Source of the DNA: RGUW01 sp040399325
GTDB lineage: Bacteria > Cyanobacteriota > Cyanobacteriia > PCC-6307 > Cyanobiaceae
Reading direction: 5' to 3'
Assembly (NCBI GenBank): GCA_040399325.1
Contig: JBBASJ010000002.1
Location: 1 to 64,000 of the forward strand
DNA: 64,000 bases
The first letter of the stretch is position 1. Each line of letters starts with the position of its first letter. Below the pieces are notes generated by a model that saw nothing but the letters and a program-made list of their open reading frames with translations, searched no databases and was not told the origin of the DNA. This document shows, piece by piece, positions 1-7,816 of this stretch. Position numbers and translations under genes: made by a program.

Positions 1-501
1 CCACGGCAGCAGACCCTGCCCGGCAGCCGCGATCTGAGCAGCTTCTGCCCCCGGTCAGGGCGCGCCCTGCTGCTGCGCCACTGGCCCGACTTTCGCCGCT
101 CCATCGAGCTCGTGGAACCGGGGCAGGCCCCGCGTCAGCTCTGGCTCGGCACCCAGGCGCTGGTGGCCAGCAGCTGCCTGGGGGGCGGCGAACGCCTGTG
201 GCTGGCTCAGATCGATGGCCTTCAACGACCTGAGCTCACCGTGCTGGAACTGAACCGCCTGGGGCAGGTTGTGGCCCGTCGGCACCTGCACGGCTGGGAG
301 CTGGAACCGGGCACACCCCTGAGCCTGGATCCCAGCCGCCTTGAACTGATGCTGGTGCTGAAGCCCTGGGCACCGACCCATGCCGCGGGGGGTATCCCCA
401 TGGCACGACCTGCGCCGCAGGCGATGGTGATGGACGTGACCACGCTGGCCCTGAGGCCCCTGGGCAAGCGTGCACACCTAGCCCTGTGGCTGCCGCCCTG
501 A
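1..501 (+). CDS. Partial hypothetical protein, 3' end
   Basis: The frame is open from the first base of the window and stops at TGA 499-501, so only the last 166 residues are visible and the start lies to the left. An ATG at 112 exists but the frame continues upstream with sensible composition, so I treat the gene as truncated by the window edge. The fragment is soluble-looking, rich in Leu, Arg and Pro, with a beta-like stretch around the middle (the ELTVLELNRLGQVV segment). I recognise no family or catalytic motif. It ends 20 bp before the Zur-like gene on the same strand, so the two could be co-transcribed. Confidence 0.55.
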   Translation, partial: PRQQTLPGSRDLSSFCPRSGRALLLRHWPDFRRSIELVEPGQAPRQLWLGTQALVASSCLGGGERLWLAQIDGLQRPELTVLELNRLGQVVARRHLHGWELEPGTPLSLDPSRLELMLVLKPWAPTHAAGGIPMARPAPQAMVMDVTTLALRPLGKRAHLALWLPP

Positions 502-521
502 GCCTGCGGTGACCAGCCCCG

Positions 522-998
522 ATGCGGGGTCGGTTAAAACTGCAGCGACGCCGTTCAACCGTGCCGTTCACCGCCAAACAGGAACAGCTGCTCAAGGAGC
601 TCAAGCGCAGCAAGGGTGAGCTGTCAGGCCAGGACCTGCACGCCCGCCTGCGGCGCAGCAGCAACCCCATGGGCCTGGCCACGGTGTACCGGCACCTGCG
701 CCAGCTGCAGCAGCTCGGACAGGTGCGCTGCCGGCACCTCCCCAGTGGCGAGGCGTTGTATGCCCCGGCAGAGCGAGACGAGCACCATCTGACCTGCGTG
801 GACTGCGGCAGCACCACAACCCTGGAGATCTGCCCGGTGCACGGGGTGCAACTGAGCGCGGCGCAGCTGGGGGGCTTCAGGCCCCTGTTTCACACACTCG
901 AGTTCTTCGGGCTGTGCGATCTCTGCCAGCAGCGTCAACACCCCGCGGCAACCACCGTTGCTGTACACCCCGGGGCATCAGACGCGTCCAATCGCTGA
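522..998 (+). CDS. zur: Fur-family metalloregulator, Zur-like
   Basis: A 158-aa Fur-superfamily repressor. The winged-helix part spans about residues 15-72, including the recognition-helix signature NPMGLATVYRHLRQL. The dimerisation/metal half has His88-His89 just before C92-V-D-C95 and a second pair C132-D-L-C135; two CxxC pairs form the structural zinc site typical of Zur and many Fur proteins. Zur is preferred over Fur or PerR because the next genes are an outer-membrane porin and a CobW/ZNG1 metallochaperone GTPase, a usual Zur target. The family binds Zn2+ and represses zinc-uptake genes. The basic first 15 residues suggest the true start may lie slightly downstream. Family is certain; metal specificity is inferred from context. 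Confidence 0.75.
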   Translation: MRGRLKLQRRRSTVPFTAKQEQLLKELKRSKGELSGQDLHARLRRSSNPMGLATVYRHLRQLQQLGQVRCRHLPSGEALYAPAERDEHHLTCVDCGSTTTLEICPVHGVQLSAAQLGGFRPLFHTLEFFGLCDLCQQRQHPAATTVAVHPGASDASNR

Positions 999-1112
999 CA
1001 GCCCTGCGCATCACCGGCAACGGCCATAGGGTGGGGCGCAGCCTGGCTCCACAGGTTGAGACCGGTTATCATTTCTACCCCTGCGGGGGGAGCCGTTTCG
1101 CTGAGAGCACCC

Positions 1113-2666
1113 GTGAAGCCTTGTCAGCCCATGCTGGTGGCGCCTGCAGCGCTTGCCCTGCTGGCGCCAGGGGGCCTCAACGCCGCTGAGCTCAACCTTG
1201 CCGGCGTCAACCGCTATGCCAGCGACGAGCCGATCGGCAGCCTCAGCCAGTTGGGTGATGTCAGGCCGACCGACTGGGCCTACCAGGCCCTGGGCAACCT
1301 GAACGAGCGCTACGGCTGCATCGCCGGTTATCCGAGCGGGAGCTACCGCGGGACACGCACCGTCACCCGCTTTGAGGCTGCGGCCCTGCTGAATGCCTGC
1401 CTCGACCGCGTCACCGAGACCACCGACGAACTCAGGCAACTCCTGAGCGAATTTGCCAGGGAGCTCTCCATGCTCAAGGGCCGTGTCGAGGGGCTCGAAG
1501 CCAGGGTCGGTGTGCTCCACGCCCAACAGTTCTCCACCACCACCAAGCTGAGCGTCGACGCCAACATGGTGATCGGCGGCAACGGCTTTCTGGGAAGTGA
1601 CAGCCAGAAGGTGATCGAGAGCCGAAGCAACCACGGCGCCGTCAGCTTCAACTACGACCTCCGCATCAATCTCGCCACCAGCTTCAACGGCAACGACCTG
1701 CTGCGCACGCGTCTGCGAGCCGGCAACTTTGACCACTCGAGCAACAGCTTCTATGGCGGCGGCCCCACGCGCCTGTCGCAACTGGAGGCGTCCTTCGAAG
1801 AAGAAGGGGGCGCCAATGTCGTTGGCATCGATCGTCTCTATTACCAATTTGCGCTCGGCGATGTCACCCTCACGCTGGGTGCCCGGGTTGAGCAGGACGA
1901 CATGCTGGCGATGTACCCGAGCGTGTATCCCAACTCGTCGGTGCTCGACATGTTCACCATGGCGGGCACACCCGTGGCCTATGACCTCAACATCGGTCCG
2001 GGTGCGGGCCTCTGGTGGAAGGGTGGGCCCTGGAGCGTGAGCGTCAGCTACATCGCCCAGCACGCCGCCGACGCCAACCCCGACGAAGGCGGGATCGGCA
2101 CCCAGTCGTCGCGTGCATCAACGACGGTTCAACTGGGCTATCAACAACAGCAGTGGGCACTGGCCCTGGTCTATTCGGCCGTTCAGGGTGGAGTGATGCC
2201 CTACTCCACCAACTTCATGCAGACGTGGTTTGATCAGCCTGGACTGACCAAGACCATCGGGCTCAGCGGCTACTGGCAGCCGATCGACAGTGGCTGGGTC
2301 CCATCGATCAGCGCCGGCTGGGAGCTCAGCCAGCTGACCTACAACCAGCCCTTGGAGGTGAAGGGCGATCCAGCGCGCAACGCCGTGGCCTGGTCGGTGG
2401 GGCTGCAATGGCTTGACGTGCTGGCGCCGGGCAACAGCGCCGGCCTGGCCCTGGGCCAGGCACCCCATGCCACCAGCCTGGTGAGCGGGGCCGGGGTCAA
2501 CGACGCCAACTGGATGTGGGAGTGGTGGTACAAGTGGCAAGTGAGTGACGCCATCAGCGTCACTCCGGCGCTCTTCTACCTCTCGCGTCCGCTGGGTCAG
2601 GACACCCCTGCAGGCCAGAGCTTCAACCAGCTGGGGGCCCTGGTCAAGACCCAGTTCCGGTTCTGA
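1113..2666 (+). CDS. SLH-domain OprB-type outer-membrane porin (SomA-like)
   Basis: Cyanobacterial porin. From the GTG at 1113 the protein has a signal peptide (MKPCQPMLVAPAALALLAPG, cleavage near LNA-AEL), an SLH domain (about residues 40-95, with DVRPTDWAYQALGNL and a T-V-T-R-F-E-A-A end) that ties the barrel to the wall polymer, a short coiled coil (about 100-135, LRQLLSEFARELSMLKGRV), then a beta-barrel of about 370 residues ending in Phe (KTQFRF), as barrel-assembly substrates do. The frame also permits TTG 1056, but that would put 19 residues before the signal peptide; ATG 1131 is a further option. It likely passes inorganic ions, including metals. It lies between the Zur-like gene and the CobW gene, which supports metal-linked regulation. 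Confidence 0.85.
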   Translation: MKPCQPMLVAPAALALLAPGGLNAAELNLAGVNRYASDEPIGSLSQLGDVRPTDWAYQALGNLNERYGCIAGYPSGSYRGTRTVTRFEAAALLNACLDRVTETTDELRQLLSEFARELSMLKGRVEGLEARVGVLHAQQFSTTTKLSVDANMVIGGNGFLGSDSQKVIESRSNHGAVSFNYDLRINLATSFNGNDLLRTRLRAGNFDHSSNSFYGGGPTRLSQLEASFEEEGGANVVGIDRLYYQFALGDVTLTLGARVEQDDMLAMYPSVYPNSSVLDMFTMAGTPVAYDLNIGPGAGLWWKGGPWSVSVSYIAQHAADANPDEGGIGTQSSRASTTVQLGYQQQQWALALVYSAVQGGVMPYSTNFMQTWFDQPGLTKTIGLSGYWQPIDSGWVPSISAGWELSQLTYNQPLEVKGDPARNAVAWSVGLQWLDVLAPGNSAGLALGQAPHATSLVSGAGVNDANWMWEWWYKWQVSDAISVTPALFYLSRPLGQDTPAGQSFNQLGALVKTQFRF

Positions 2667-2674
2667 CGGTTTGG

Positions 2675-2701
2675 GGTCGCCCTGGTTTCACTGGGGCGGC
2701 C
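2675..2701 (+). terminator. Hairpin between porin and CobW genes
   Basis: An 8-bp stem, GGTCGCCC at 2675-2682 with GGGCGGCC at 2694-2701 (one G-T wobble), starts 8 bp after the porin stop and has an 11-nt loop. There is no T-run after it, so it could be a partial terminator, an mRNA 3'-end protector or an attenuator ahead of the CobW gene at 2754. Confidence 0.4.
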
Positions 2702-2753
2702 AGCCGGCTTCTAGGGTCGGATCAGCGCCCTGTCGACCTGTTCAACGGATCCG

Positions 2754-3950
2754 ATGAACACTCCCACCGCTCAACCGGATGCCCAGTCGGCGAGCCTGCC
2801 GGTCACGATCCTGACCGGGTTTCTCGGGGCCGGCAAGACCACACTGCTCAACCACATTCTCAGCAACCAGCAGGGCCTCAAGACCGCCGTGTTGGTCAAT
2901 GAATTCGGCGAGATCGGCATCGACAACGATCTGGTGGTCGCCACCGGTGACGACATGGTCGAGCTCAGCAACGGCTGCATCTGCTGCTCGATCAACGGTG
3001 AATTGCTGGAGGCGGTCTACCGGATTCTGGATCGCCCCGAGCCGGTCGATTACCTGGTGGTGGAAACCACCGGCCTGGCCGATCCGCTGCCGGTCGCGAT
3101 GACATTTCTGGGCAGCGACCTGCGCGACTCGACGCGTCTGGATTCGATCATCACCCTGGTCGACGCCGAAAACTTCAGTGACGAGCTGCTCGAAGGCGAG
3201 GTGGCTCGGGCCCAGATCGTTTACAGCGACATGCTGCTGCTCAACAAGTGCGACCTGGTTGAGGAGCCGCGACTTGCTGAGCTGGAAAGCCGCCTGAAGC
3301 AGATCAAGAGCGATGCCCGCATCCTGCGCTCGGTCAACGGTGAGGTGCCGCTGCCGCTGCTGCTGAGCGTCGGCCTGTTCGAGAGCGACAAGGTGGTGGC
3401 CAAACAGGATCACAGCCACTGCGACCACGACCACGGCCACTGCGAGCACGAGCACGGGACCCATCACGAGCACGAGCACGGGCACCACGACCACAGCCNN
3501 NNNNNNNNNNNNNNNNNNNNNNNNNNNNNNNNNNNNNNNNNNNNNNNNNNNNNNNNNNNNNNNNNNNNNNNNNNNNNNNNNNNNNNNNNNNNNNNNNNTG
3601 GCCACGACCACAGCCATGCCGATCACCCGGATCATGCGGCGATCGAAGGATTCACCTCACTCTCCTTTGCGGCCGAGGGCCCGTTTGCCCTGCGCAAGTT
3701 TCAGAACTTCCTCGACAACCAGCTGCCTGCCGGCGTGTTCCGGGCCAAGGGCATCCTCTGGTTCAACGAAAGTGAGCGGCGCCACGTGTTTCACCTGGCG
3801 GGCAAGCGCTTTTCGATCGATGACTCCGACTGGCCCACAGCGGAGCGCAAAAACCAGATCGTGCTGATCGGCAAGAATCTGGACCACAGCAGGCTGCGTC
3901 AGCAGCTCCAGGCCTGTGTGGCCGCCAACGCCGGCAAGGGGTTCGGCTGA
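2754..3950 (+). CDS. CobW/COG0523 (ZNG1-type) metallochaperone GTPase
   Basis: G3E-family GTPase that delivers metal, most likely zinc, to client enzymes. Visible motifs: Walker A GFLGAGKTT (22-30), the metal-binding C75-I-C77-C78 motif, ETTG-type Walker B region (about 104-107), the guanine motif NKCD (164-167), a His/Asp/Glu-rich linker from about residue 217 (D-H-x-H repeats), and a C-terminal CobW_C domain (FTSLSFAAEGPFALRKFQ onward). The linker is interrupted by a 100-N gap at 3499-3598, so its true length is unknown; the frame reads through on both sides. With a Zur-like regulator two genes upstream, a zinc-starvation role is likely. Vitamin B12-related CobW function is less likely because no cobalamin genes are near. 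Confidence 0.85.
   Translation: MNTPTAQPDAQSASLPVTILTGFLGAGKTTLLNHILSNQQGLKTAVLVNEFGEIGIDNDLVVATGDDMVELSNGCICCSINGELLEAVYRILDRPEPVDYLVVETTGLADPLPVAMTFLGSDLRDSTRLDSIITLVDAENFSDELLEGEVARAQIVYSDMLLLNKCDLVEEPRLAELESRLKQIKSDARILRSVNGEVPLPLLLSVGLFESDKVVAKQDHSHCDHDHGHCEHEHGTHHEHEHGHHDHSXXXXXXXXXXXXXXXXXXXXXXXXXXXXXXXXXXGHDHSHADHPDHAAIEGFTSLSFAAEGPFALRKFQNFLDNQLPAGVFRAKGILWFNESERRHVFHLAGKRFSIDDSDWPTAERKNQIVLIGKNLDHSRLRQQLQACVAANAGKGFG
3499..3598. other. Assembly gap (100 N) in the His-rich repeat of the CobW gene
   Basis: Flanking sequence on both sides consists of short imperfect repeats of the type ccacgaccacg encoding His-Asp/Glu-His. The gap is a placeholder and the number of repeat units is unknown. 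Confidence 0.95.
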
Positions 3951-3953
3951 GCG

Positions 3954-3967
3954 GGCGGCTAACCGCC
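3954..3967 (+). terminator. Short hairpin after the CobW gene
   Basis: GGCGG-CTAA-CCGCC lies 4 bp after the CobW stop codon. The stem is perfect but only 5 bp and no T-run follows, so terminator function is only possible. Confidence 0.3.
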
Positions 3968-4027
3968 ATGGTTGTTACGGCACAGATGTCCCAGCACGAC
4001 TAGCGTTGCCCCAACCGCGACCAGTCG

Positions 4028-4171
4028 ATGGCCGAAGCCGCTTTGCTCACCACGGTGCTGGCACTGGTCGCCCTGGCCTTCTGGCTCACCACCGATTCCG
4101 ACGATGACAATGGCGGTGGTGGCTTGATGCAGCCATCACTGGTGCCGGTGCCGGTGCGGCGTCGGGGCTGA
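4028..4171 (+). CDS. Small single-span membrane protein, 47 aa
   Basis: ATG at 4028 to TGA at 4169-4171. The product has one hydrophobic helix (LLTTVLALVALAFWL, residues 6-20), then an acidic turn (DSDDD), a GGGG run and a short tail PVPVRRRG. Positive charge at the very end and the acidic patch after the helix suggest a fixed orientation in a membrane. Codon use is like that of neighbours and no other frame fills this 360-bp interval. It resembles small hypothetical proteins common in picocyanobacteria; no function is known to me. Confidence 0.6.
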   Translation: MAEAALLTTVLALVALAFWLTTDSDDDNGGGGLMQPSLVPVPVRRRG

Positions 4172-4178
4172 AAAAGCC

Positions 4179-4194
4179 GGTATCAATTGTTACC
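4179..4194. promoter_or_regulatory. NtcA-type palindrome upstream of futA
   Basis: GGTATCAATTGTTACC is a 16-bp near-perfect palindrome (one mismatched pair) and contains the exact GTA-N8-TAC consensus of the cyanobacterial nitrogen regulator NtcA at 4180-4193. It lies 116 bp before the futA start and just after the 47-aa gene. I do not see a TAN3T -10 box at the expected distance of about 22 bp, so activation from this site is unproven; another Crp-type or Fur-type regulator could use it. Confidence 0.4.
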
Positions 4195-4309
4195 CGAAAA
4201 CCACGCAATCGGCACGGGAGCTTGATTGTCGCGGTTTTTAGGCTGCCTGGACTGACACCGATGTTGATGGCACCGGTGTGCACTGACAGCATCCATTGCA
4301 GCCTCGACG

Positions 4310-5365
4310 ATGACGATCCGGCAACGCGCAATCATCCGTGGCCTGACCAGGGCGACCCTGGCGGCAACGGCTCTCTGGGCTTCAGCAGACTCGACGTCAA
4401 TGGCGCTGGCCCAGGCCCAGAGCCGGCCTGGGGAGGTCAACGTGTACTCCGGGCGGCACTACAACACCGACAAGGCGCTCTACGCCGCATTCACCCGGCG
4501 CACCGGCATCAGGGTCAACCTGCTGGAAGGCAAAGACGATGAGCTGATTCAGCGGCTCAAGAGTGAGGGCTCCAACAGCAAAGCCGACCTGCTGGTGCTC
4601 GTGGATGCCGCCCGACTGGTCCGGGCCCAGCAGGACAACCTGTTCAGGCCCATCAGTTCGCGGGAGCTCAACAAGGATGTGCCCGCCAACCTGAGGGATC
4701 CCGGCGGCCGCTGGTATGCGCTGACGCGCCGGGCCAGGCCGGTCATGGTCAATGCGGCGCTGGTCAATCCCCGCCTGATCCGCACCTATGCCGATCTGGC
4801 ACGGCCCGAGTTCAAGGGCAAGCTCTGCCTGCGCAATCGGGCCAGCGTCTACAACCAGTCGTTGGTGGCCGATGAACTCGTGCGGCGCGGGGCCCCGTCC
4901 ACCCGACTGTGGCTGCGAGGCCTCGTGGCCAACAACCAACAGCCGCTGTTCACCTCTGACACACCCATGCTGCGGGCCGTCGGGCAAGGACAGTGCGGCG
5001 TCACGATCGCCAACCAGTACTACCTGGCGCGGCTGCTGCAGAGCGACAACAGCGCTGACCGAGCCGTCGCCCAGAAGGTGCGGGTGGTCTGGCCCGATCC
5101 AACCCATGTGAACGTGACCGCCGGTGGCGTGACCCGCAGCTCCCGCAATCCGGACGGCGCACGCCGCCTGCTTGAATTTCTGGCTTCGCCCACTTCGGGC
5201 GAGGGGTATGCCGAAGCCAACAATGAATATCCGCTGCGCGGCTGGGGCAACAACCCAACCCTCAGGGCCTTCGGCACATTCAAGGCCTCACCGGTGTCGA
5301 TGCAGCAACTGGGGCAACGCAACCGCGAAGCGGTGCAACTGATGACACAGGCTGGCTGGAACTGA
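4310..5365 (+). CDS. futA: Ferric-iron ABC transporter substrate-binding protein FutA/IdiA
   Basis: A 351-aa periplasmic binding protein with a Tat/Sec-like leader (basic MTIRQRAIIRGLTRA followed by a hydrophobic segment to ALAQA, about residues 1-36). The mature part starts EVNVYSGRHYNTD, the usual opening of FutA/FbpA proteins, with Tyr and His residues that bind Fe(III), and the paired tyrosines NQYYLARLL further on (about residue 240). In cyanobacteria FutA/IdiA proteins capture Fe3+ for the FutB-FutC importer and can also protect photosystem II. The permease gene follows 16 bp later. The FutC ATPase is not in this window and is presumably elsewhere, as is common in cyanobacteria. Confidence 0.9.
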   Translation: MTIRQRAIIRGLTRATLAATALWASADSTSMALAQAQSRPGEVNVYSGRHYNTDKALYAAFTRRTGIRVNLLEGKDDELIQRLKSEGSNSKADLLVLVDAARLVRAQQDNLFRPISSRELNKDVPANLRDPGGRWYALTRRARPVMVNAALVNPRLIRTYADLARPEFKGKLCLRNRASVYNQSLVADELVRRGAPSTRLWLRGLVANNQQPLFTSDTPMLRAVGQGQCGVTIANQYYLARLLQSDNSADRAVAQKVRVVWPDPTHVNVTAGGVTRSSRNPDGARRLLEFLASPTSGEGYAEANNEYPLRGWGNNPTLRAFGTFKASPVSMQQLGQRNREAVQLMTQAGWN

Positions 5366-5381
5366 CGGAGTCGATACAGCG

Positions 5382-6929
5382 TTGCGTACTGCAGCACAAC
5401 TCGAGGCCTGCGGCCCCCTCCAGGCCCGCCCCGCCGGTCGGCAGGGGCTGATCGCAGCGGCGGCGGTGATCAGCCTGCTGGCCCTGCTGCCCCTGTTCAA
5501 CCTGTTCTGGCAGGCGCTGTTCAACGGCTCGGCCAGCACGCCTGCCCTGGGTGTCGATGGGGCCGATCAGATTCGCGGCACGCTGGTGCTGGTGCTGGGC
5601 GAGGGGGTGTCAGGTGCGGTGCTGGGCACGGCCATCGGCTGGCTCACGGCGATGTGCCGCTTCCCCGGGCGCCGCTGGCTGCGCGTCGCCCAGCTGCTGC
5701 CGATGGCCGTGCCCGCCTACCTGTCGTCGGCCAGCCTGATCGACTGGGGCAGCCACCATGGTCTGCGCATCCACGGCATCGGCTGGACGATCGCCCTGAT
5801 GACCCTGGCCAACTACAGCTATGTGGTGCTGCTGAGCACCGAGAGTTTTGGCATCAGTGGTCTCCGCCTGCTCGAAGCCAGCCGCAGCCTGGGCGTGGGG
5901 CCCTGGCGCAGCTTCTTTCGCGTGGCGCTTCCCATTGCACTGCCTGCGGTGGGCGCCGGTGTGGCGCTCAGCGCGATGGAGGTGGTGAACGAACTGGGAG
6001 CCGTTCGCCTGCTGGGGGTGCCGAGTCTCTCTGCCGGAATCCTTGACCGCTGGCAGATCGACGGCGATCCCAAGGGGGCGGCCCTGCTCTCCCTGGTGGC
6101 CCTGGCCATCGTGGCTGTGCTGGTGGCGGTCGAGCGGCGACTGCGCCAGCGCAGCCGCCGCTGGAGCCTCGCCGGCAGCAGCGCTCAGCAGCCGCTGTGG
6201 GTGCTGCAGGGGTGGCGCGCCTGGCTGGCCCTGCTGGTGTGCGCTCTGCCGCCGCTTGCCGCACTGCTGATTCCCGGTCTGTGGGTGATCGAGGGCTGGC
6301 AGAACCTGTCGGTGGGCGCGTTCAGGGAACTCTTGCCACTGGCTGCTCGCAGCCTGGGGCTGGCCCTCGCCGCCACCGGCATCACCCTGGTGGCAGCGCT
6401 GCTGCTGGCTGTGGTGCGGCGCTGGTGCAGCGGACCTGCCCTTCAGCAGCTCAGCTTCGTGGCCGGTCTGGGCTATGCGGTGCCCGGCAGTGTGCTGGCC
6501 CTGGGGCTCATCGTTCTGGGCGGACCGCTGGCCCTCGGTCCCCTGCTGCTGCTGCTGTGGGGCTACGGCGATCGCTTTCTGGCGGTCAGCAAGCAAGGGC
6601 TCGACGCCGCCTTTGAACGGCTGCCGCCCAGCGTCGATGAAGCGGCGATCAGCCTCGGCCAGTCATGGCAGGGGGTGCTGCAGCGCGTTCACCTGCCCCT
6701 GCTGCGGGGCCCTCTGCTGGTGGGCGCACTGCTGGTGTTCGTTGACGTGGTCAAGGAACTGCCGCTGACCCTGTCGTTGCGACCCTTCGATTTCGACACC
6801 CTGGCGGTGCGGGTGTTCCAGTACGCCAGCGACGAACGCGTGGGTGCCGCCATGGCCCCGGCCCTGCTGATCATGCTGTTCGGCCTGATCGCCGCCGCCG
6901 CCCTGATCCCGAGCCTGGAGCGACGCTGA
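5382..6929 (+). CDS. futB: Ferric-iron ABC transporter permease FutB
   Basis: A 515-aa inner-membrane protein with about 12 hydrophobic segments arranged as two fused BPD-type permease halves, each with an EAA-like loop: EASRSLGVGPWRSFFRVALP (near residue 165) and EAAISLGQSWQGVLQRVHLP (near residue 422). This fused layout is typical of FutB/FbpB. The start is TTG 5382, 16 bp after futA; no ATG lies near the first helix. It moves Fe3+ from FutA with an ATPase encoded elsewhere. The gene ends 9 bp from the convergent LuxR-type gene. Confidence 0.9.
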   Translation: MRTAAQLEACGPLQARPAGRQGLIAAAAVISLLALLPLFNLFWQALFNGSASTPALGVDGADQIRGTLVLVLGEGVSGAVLGTAIGWLTAMCRFPGRRWLRVAQLLPMAVPAYLSSASLIDWGSHHGLRIHGIGWTIALMTLANYSYVVLLSTESFGISGLRLLEASRSLGVGPWRSFFRVALPIALPAVGAGVALSAMEVVNELGAVRLLGVPSLSAGILDRWQIDGDPKGAALLSLVALAIVAVLVAVERRLRQRSRRWSLAGSSAQQPLWVLQGWRAWLALLVCALPPLAALLIPGLWVIEGWQNLSVGAFRELLPLAARSLGLALAATGITLVAALLLAVVRRWCSGPALQQLSFVAGLGYAVPGSVLALGLIVLGGPLALGPLLLLLWGYGDRFLAVSKQGLDAAFERLPPSVDEAAISLGQSWQGVLQRVHLPLLRGPLLVGALLVFVDVVKELPLTLSLRPFDFDTLAVRVFQYASDERVGAAMAPALLIMLFGLIAAAALIPSLERR

Positions 6930-6938
6930 GCGGCGGCC

Positions 6939-7694
6939 TCAGGCCGGCAGGGGCTCGTCGGAGAGCGGCAGCAAGGGTTGCGGCGGATCGGTCAGGCCCA
7001 TCAGCACCAGGGCGATGGCGGCTCGGGTGCGGTTGTGCACGTGGAGCTTCTGATACACCTGCTTGAGATGGTGCTTGACGGTGTCGGTGGCCAGGTGCAG
7101 GGCCTTGCCGATTTCGCGGTCGTTGAGACCCATCACCACGTGCTGCATGACATCAAGCTCACGGCGCGTCAGACCTGGGTCATGGCTGGGATGGCTGCCA
7201 TGCAACAGCCGGGCGATGCGTGGCTCCAGATACATGCCGCCACTGCTGACGACGCGCAGGGCCTTGATCACATGACCCGAACCCATCTCTGATTCGAGCA
7301 GGATGCCGTCGCTGTGGGTCTTGATCGCCTCCTCCAGCAGGGCCTGATGGTTGTGCTGCAGAAACAGCAGGGTGCGCAGTTCGGGCAACAGGCGCTTGGC
7401 CTCGACCACCAGCTCCAGGCCTGAGCCGCGTTCGAGCAGCTGGGTGGTGACCAACAGGGTCGGCCTCGCACTGGCGAGGGTGGCGAGGGCCTCGCCCTGG
7501 GTGGTGCAGGACCCCACCAGCCGGTCAGGCATCTCGCCATCGCGGCCCGGCAGCGAGCGCCCCCGTTCGGAGCGCACCCACACCGTGGCCAGCAGTCGGC
7601 TCTGACAACAGAACAGGATGCGCTCCTGCTCAAGCAGCTGATCCAGCTCTCCCCTGGGCGCCGCGTGGGTCAGATAGGTGTGGACTGCGTCCAT
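6939..7694 (-). CDS. LuxR/NarL-type regulator with degenerate receiver domain
   Basis: The C-terminal half (about the last 75 residues) is a clear LuxR helix-turn-helix: LTRRELDVMQHVVMGLNDRE, then IGKALHLATDTVKHHLKQVY. The N-terminal half folds like a CheY receiver (pattern around RILFCCQSRLLATV and GSGLELVVEAKRLLPELRTL) but where the phospho-acceptor Asp normally sits (P-D-x-x-x-x-D) it has PTLLVTTQ, and the acidic pair after beta-1 is missing. So it is probably not a conventional phosphorylation-switched protein. I chose ATG 7694; in-frame ATGs at 7724 and 7757 would add 10 or 21 residues. It lies downstream of the sigma-factor gene on the same strand and may share its transcript. Confidence 0.8.
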   Translation of the reverse strand: MDAVHTYLTHAAPRGELDQLLEQERILFCCQSRLLATVWVRSERGRSLPGRDGEMPDRLVGSCTTQGEALATLASARPTLLVTTQLLERGSGLELVVEAKRLLPELRTLLFLQHNHQALLEEAIKTHSDGILLESEMGSGHVIKALRVVSSGGMYLEPRIARLLHGSHPSHDPGLTRRELDVMQHVVMGLNDREIGKALHLATDTVKHHLKQVYQKLHVHNRTRAAIALVLMGLTDPPQPLLPLSDEPLPA

Positions 7695-7816
7695 CTCTGC
7701 AGCGCAGCAGCGCCACCGCCGCATGGCCTGCCGCGACTCTAGGTGCGATCCCGGCAACCGCCACCTCTGCAGGGGAGCGCTGCCAACGTCAGGTTGCGAG
7801 CGTCAGCCTGCGTGCG

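Noticed and set aside
1061..1077. Possible Zur box upstream of the porin
   Set aside because: Only one half-site (TTATCA) fits; the other half does not, so I do not list it as an operator.
1056..1112. TTG 1056 as start of the SLH porin
   Set aside because: It would put 19 extra residues before a good signal peptide starting at GTG 1113.
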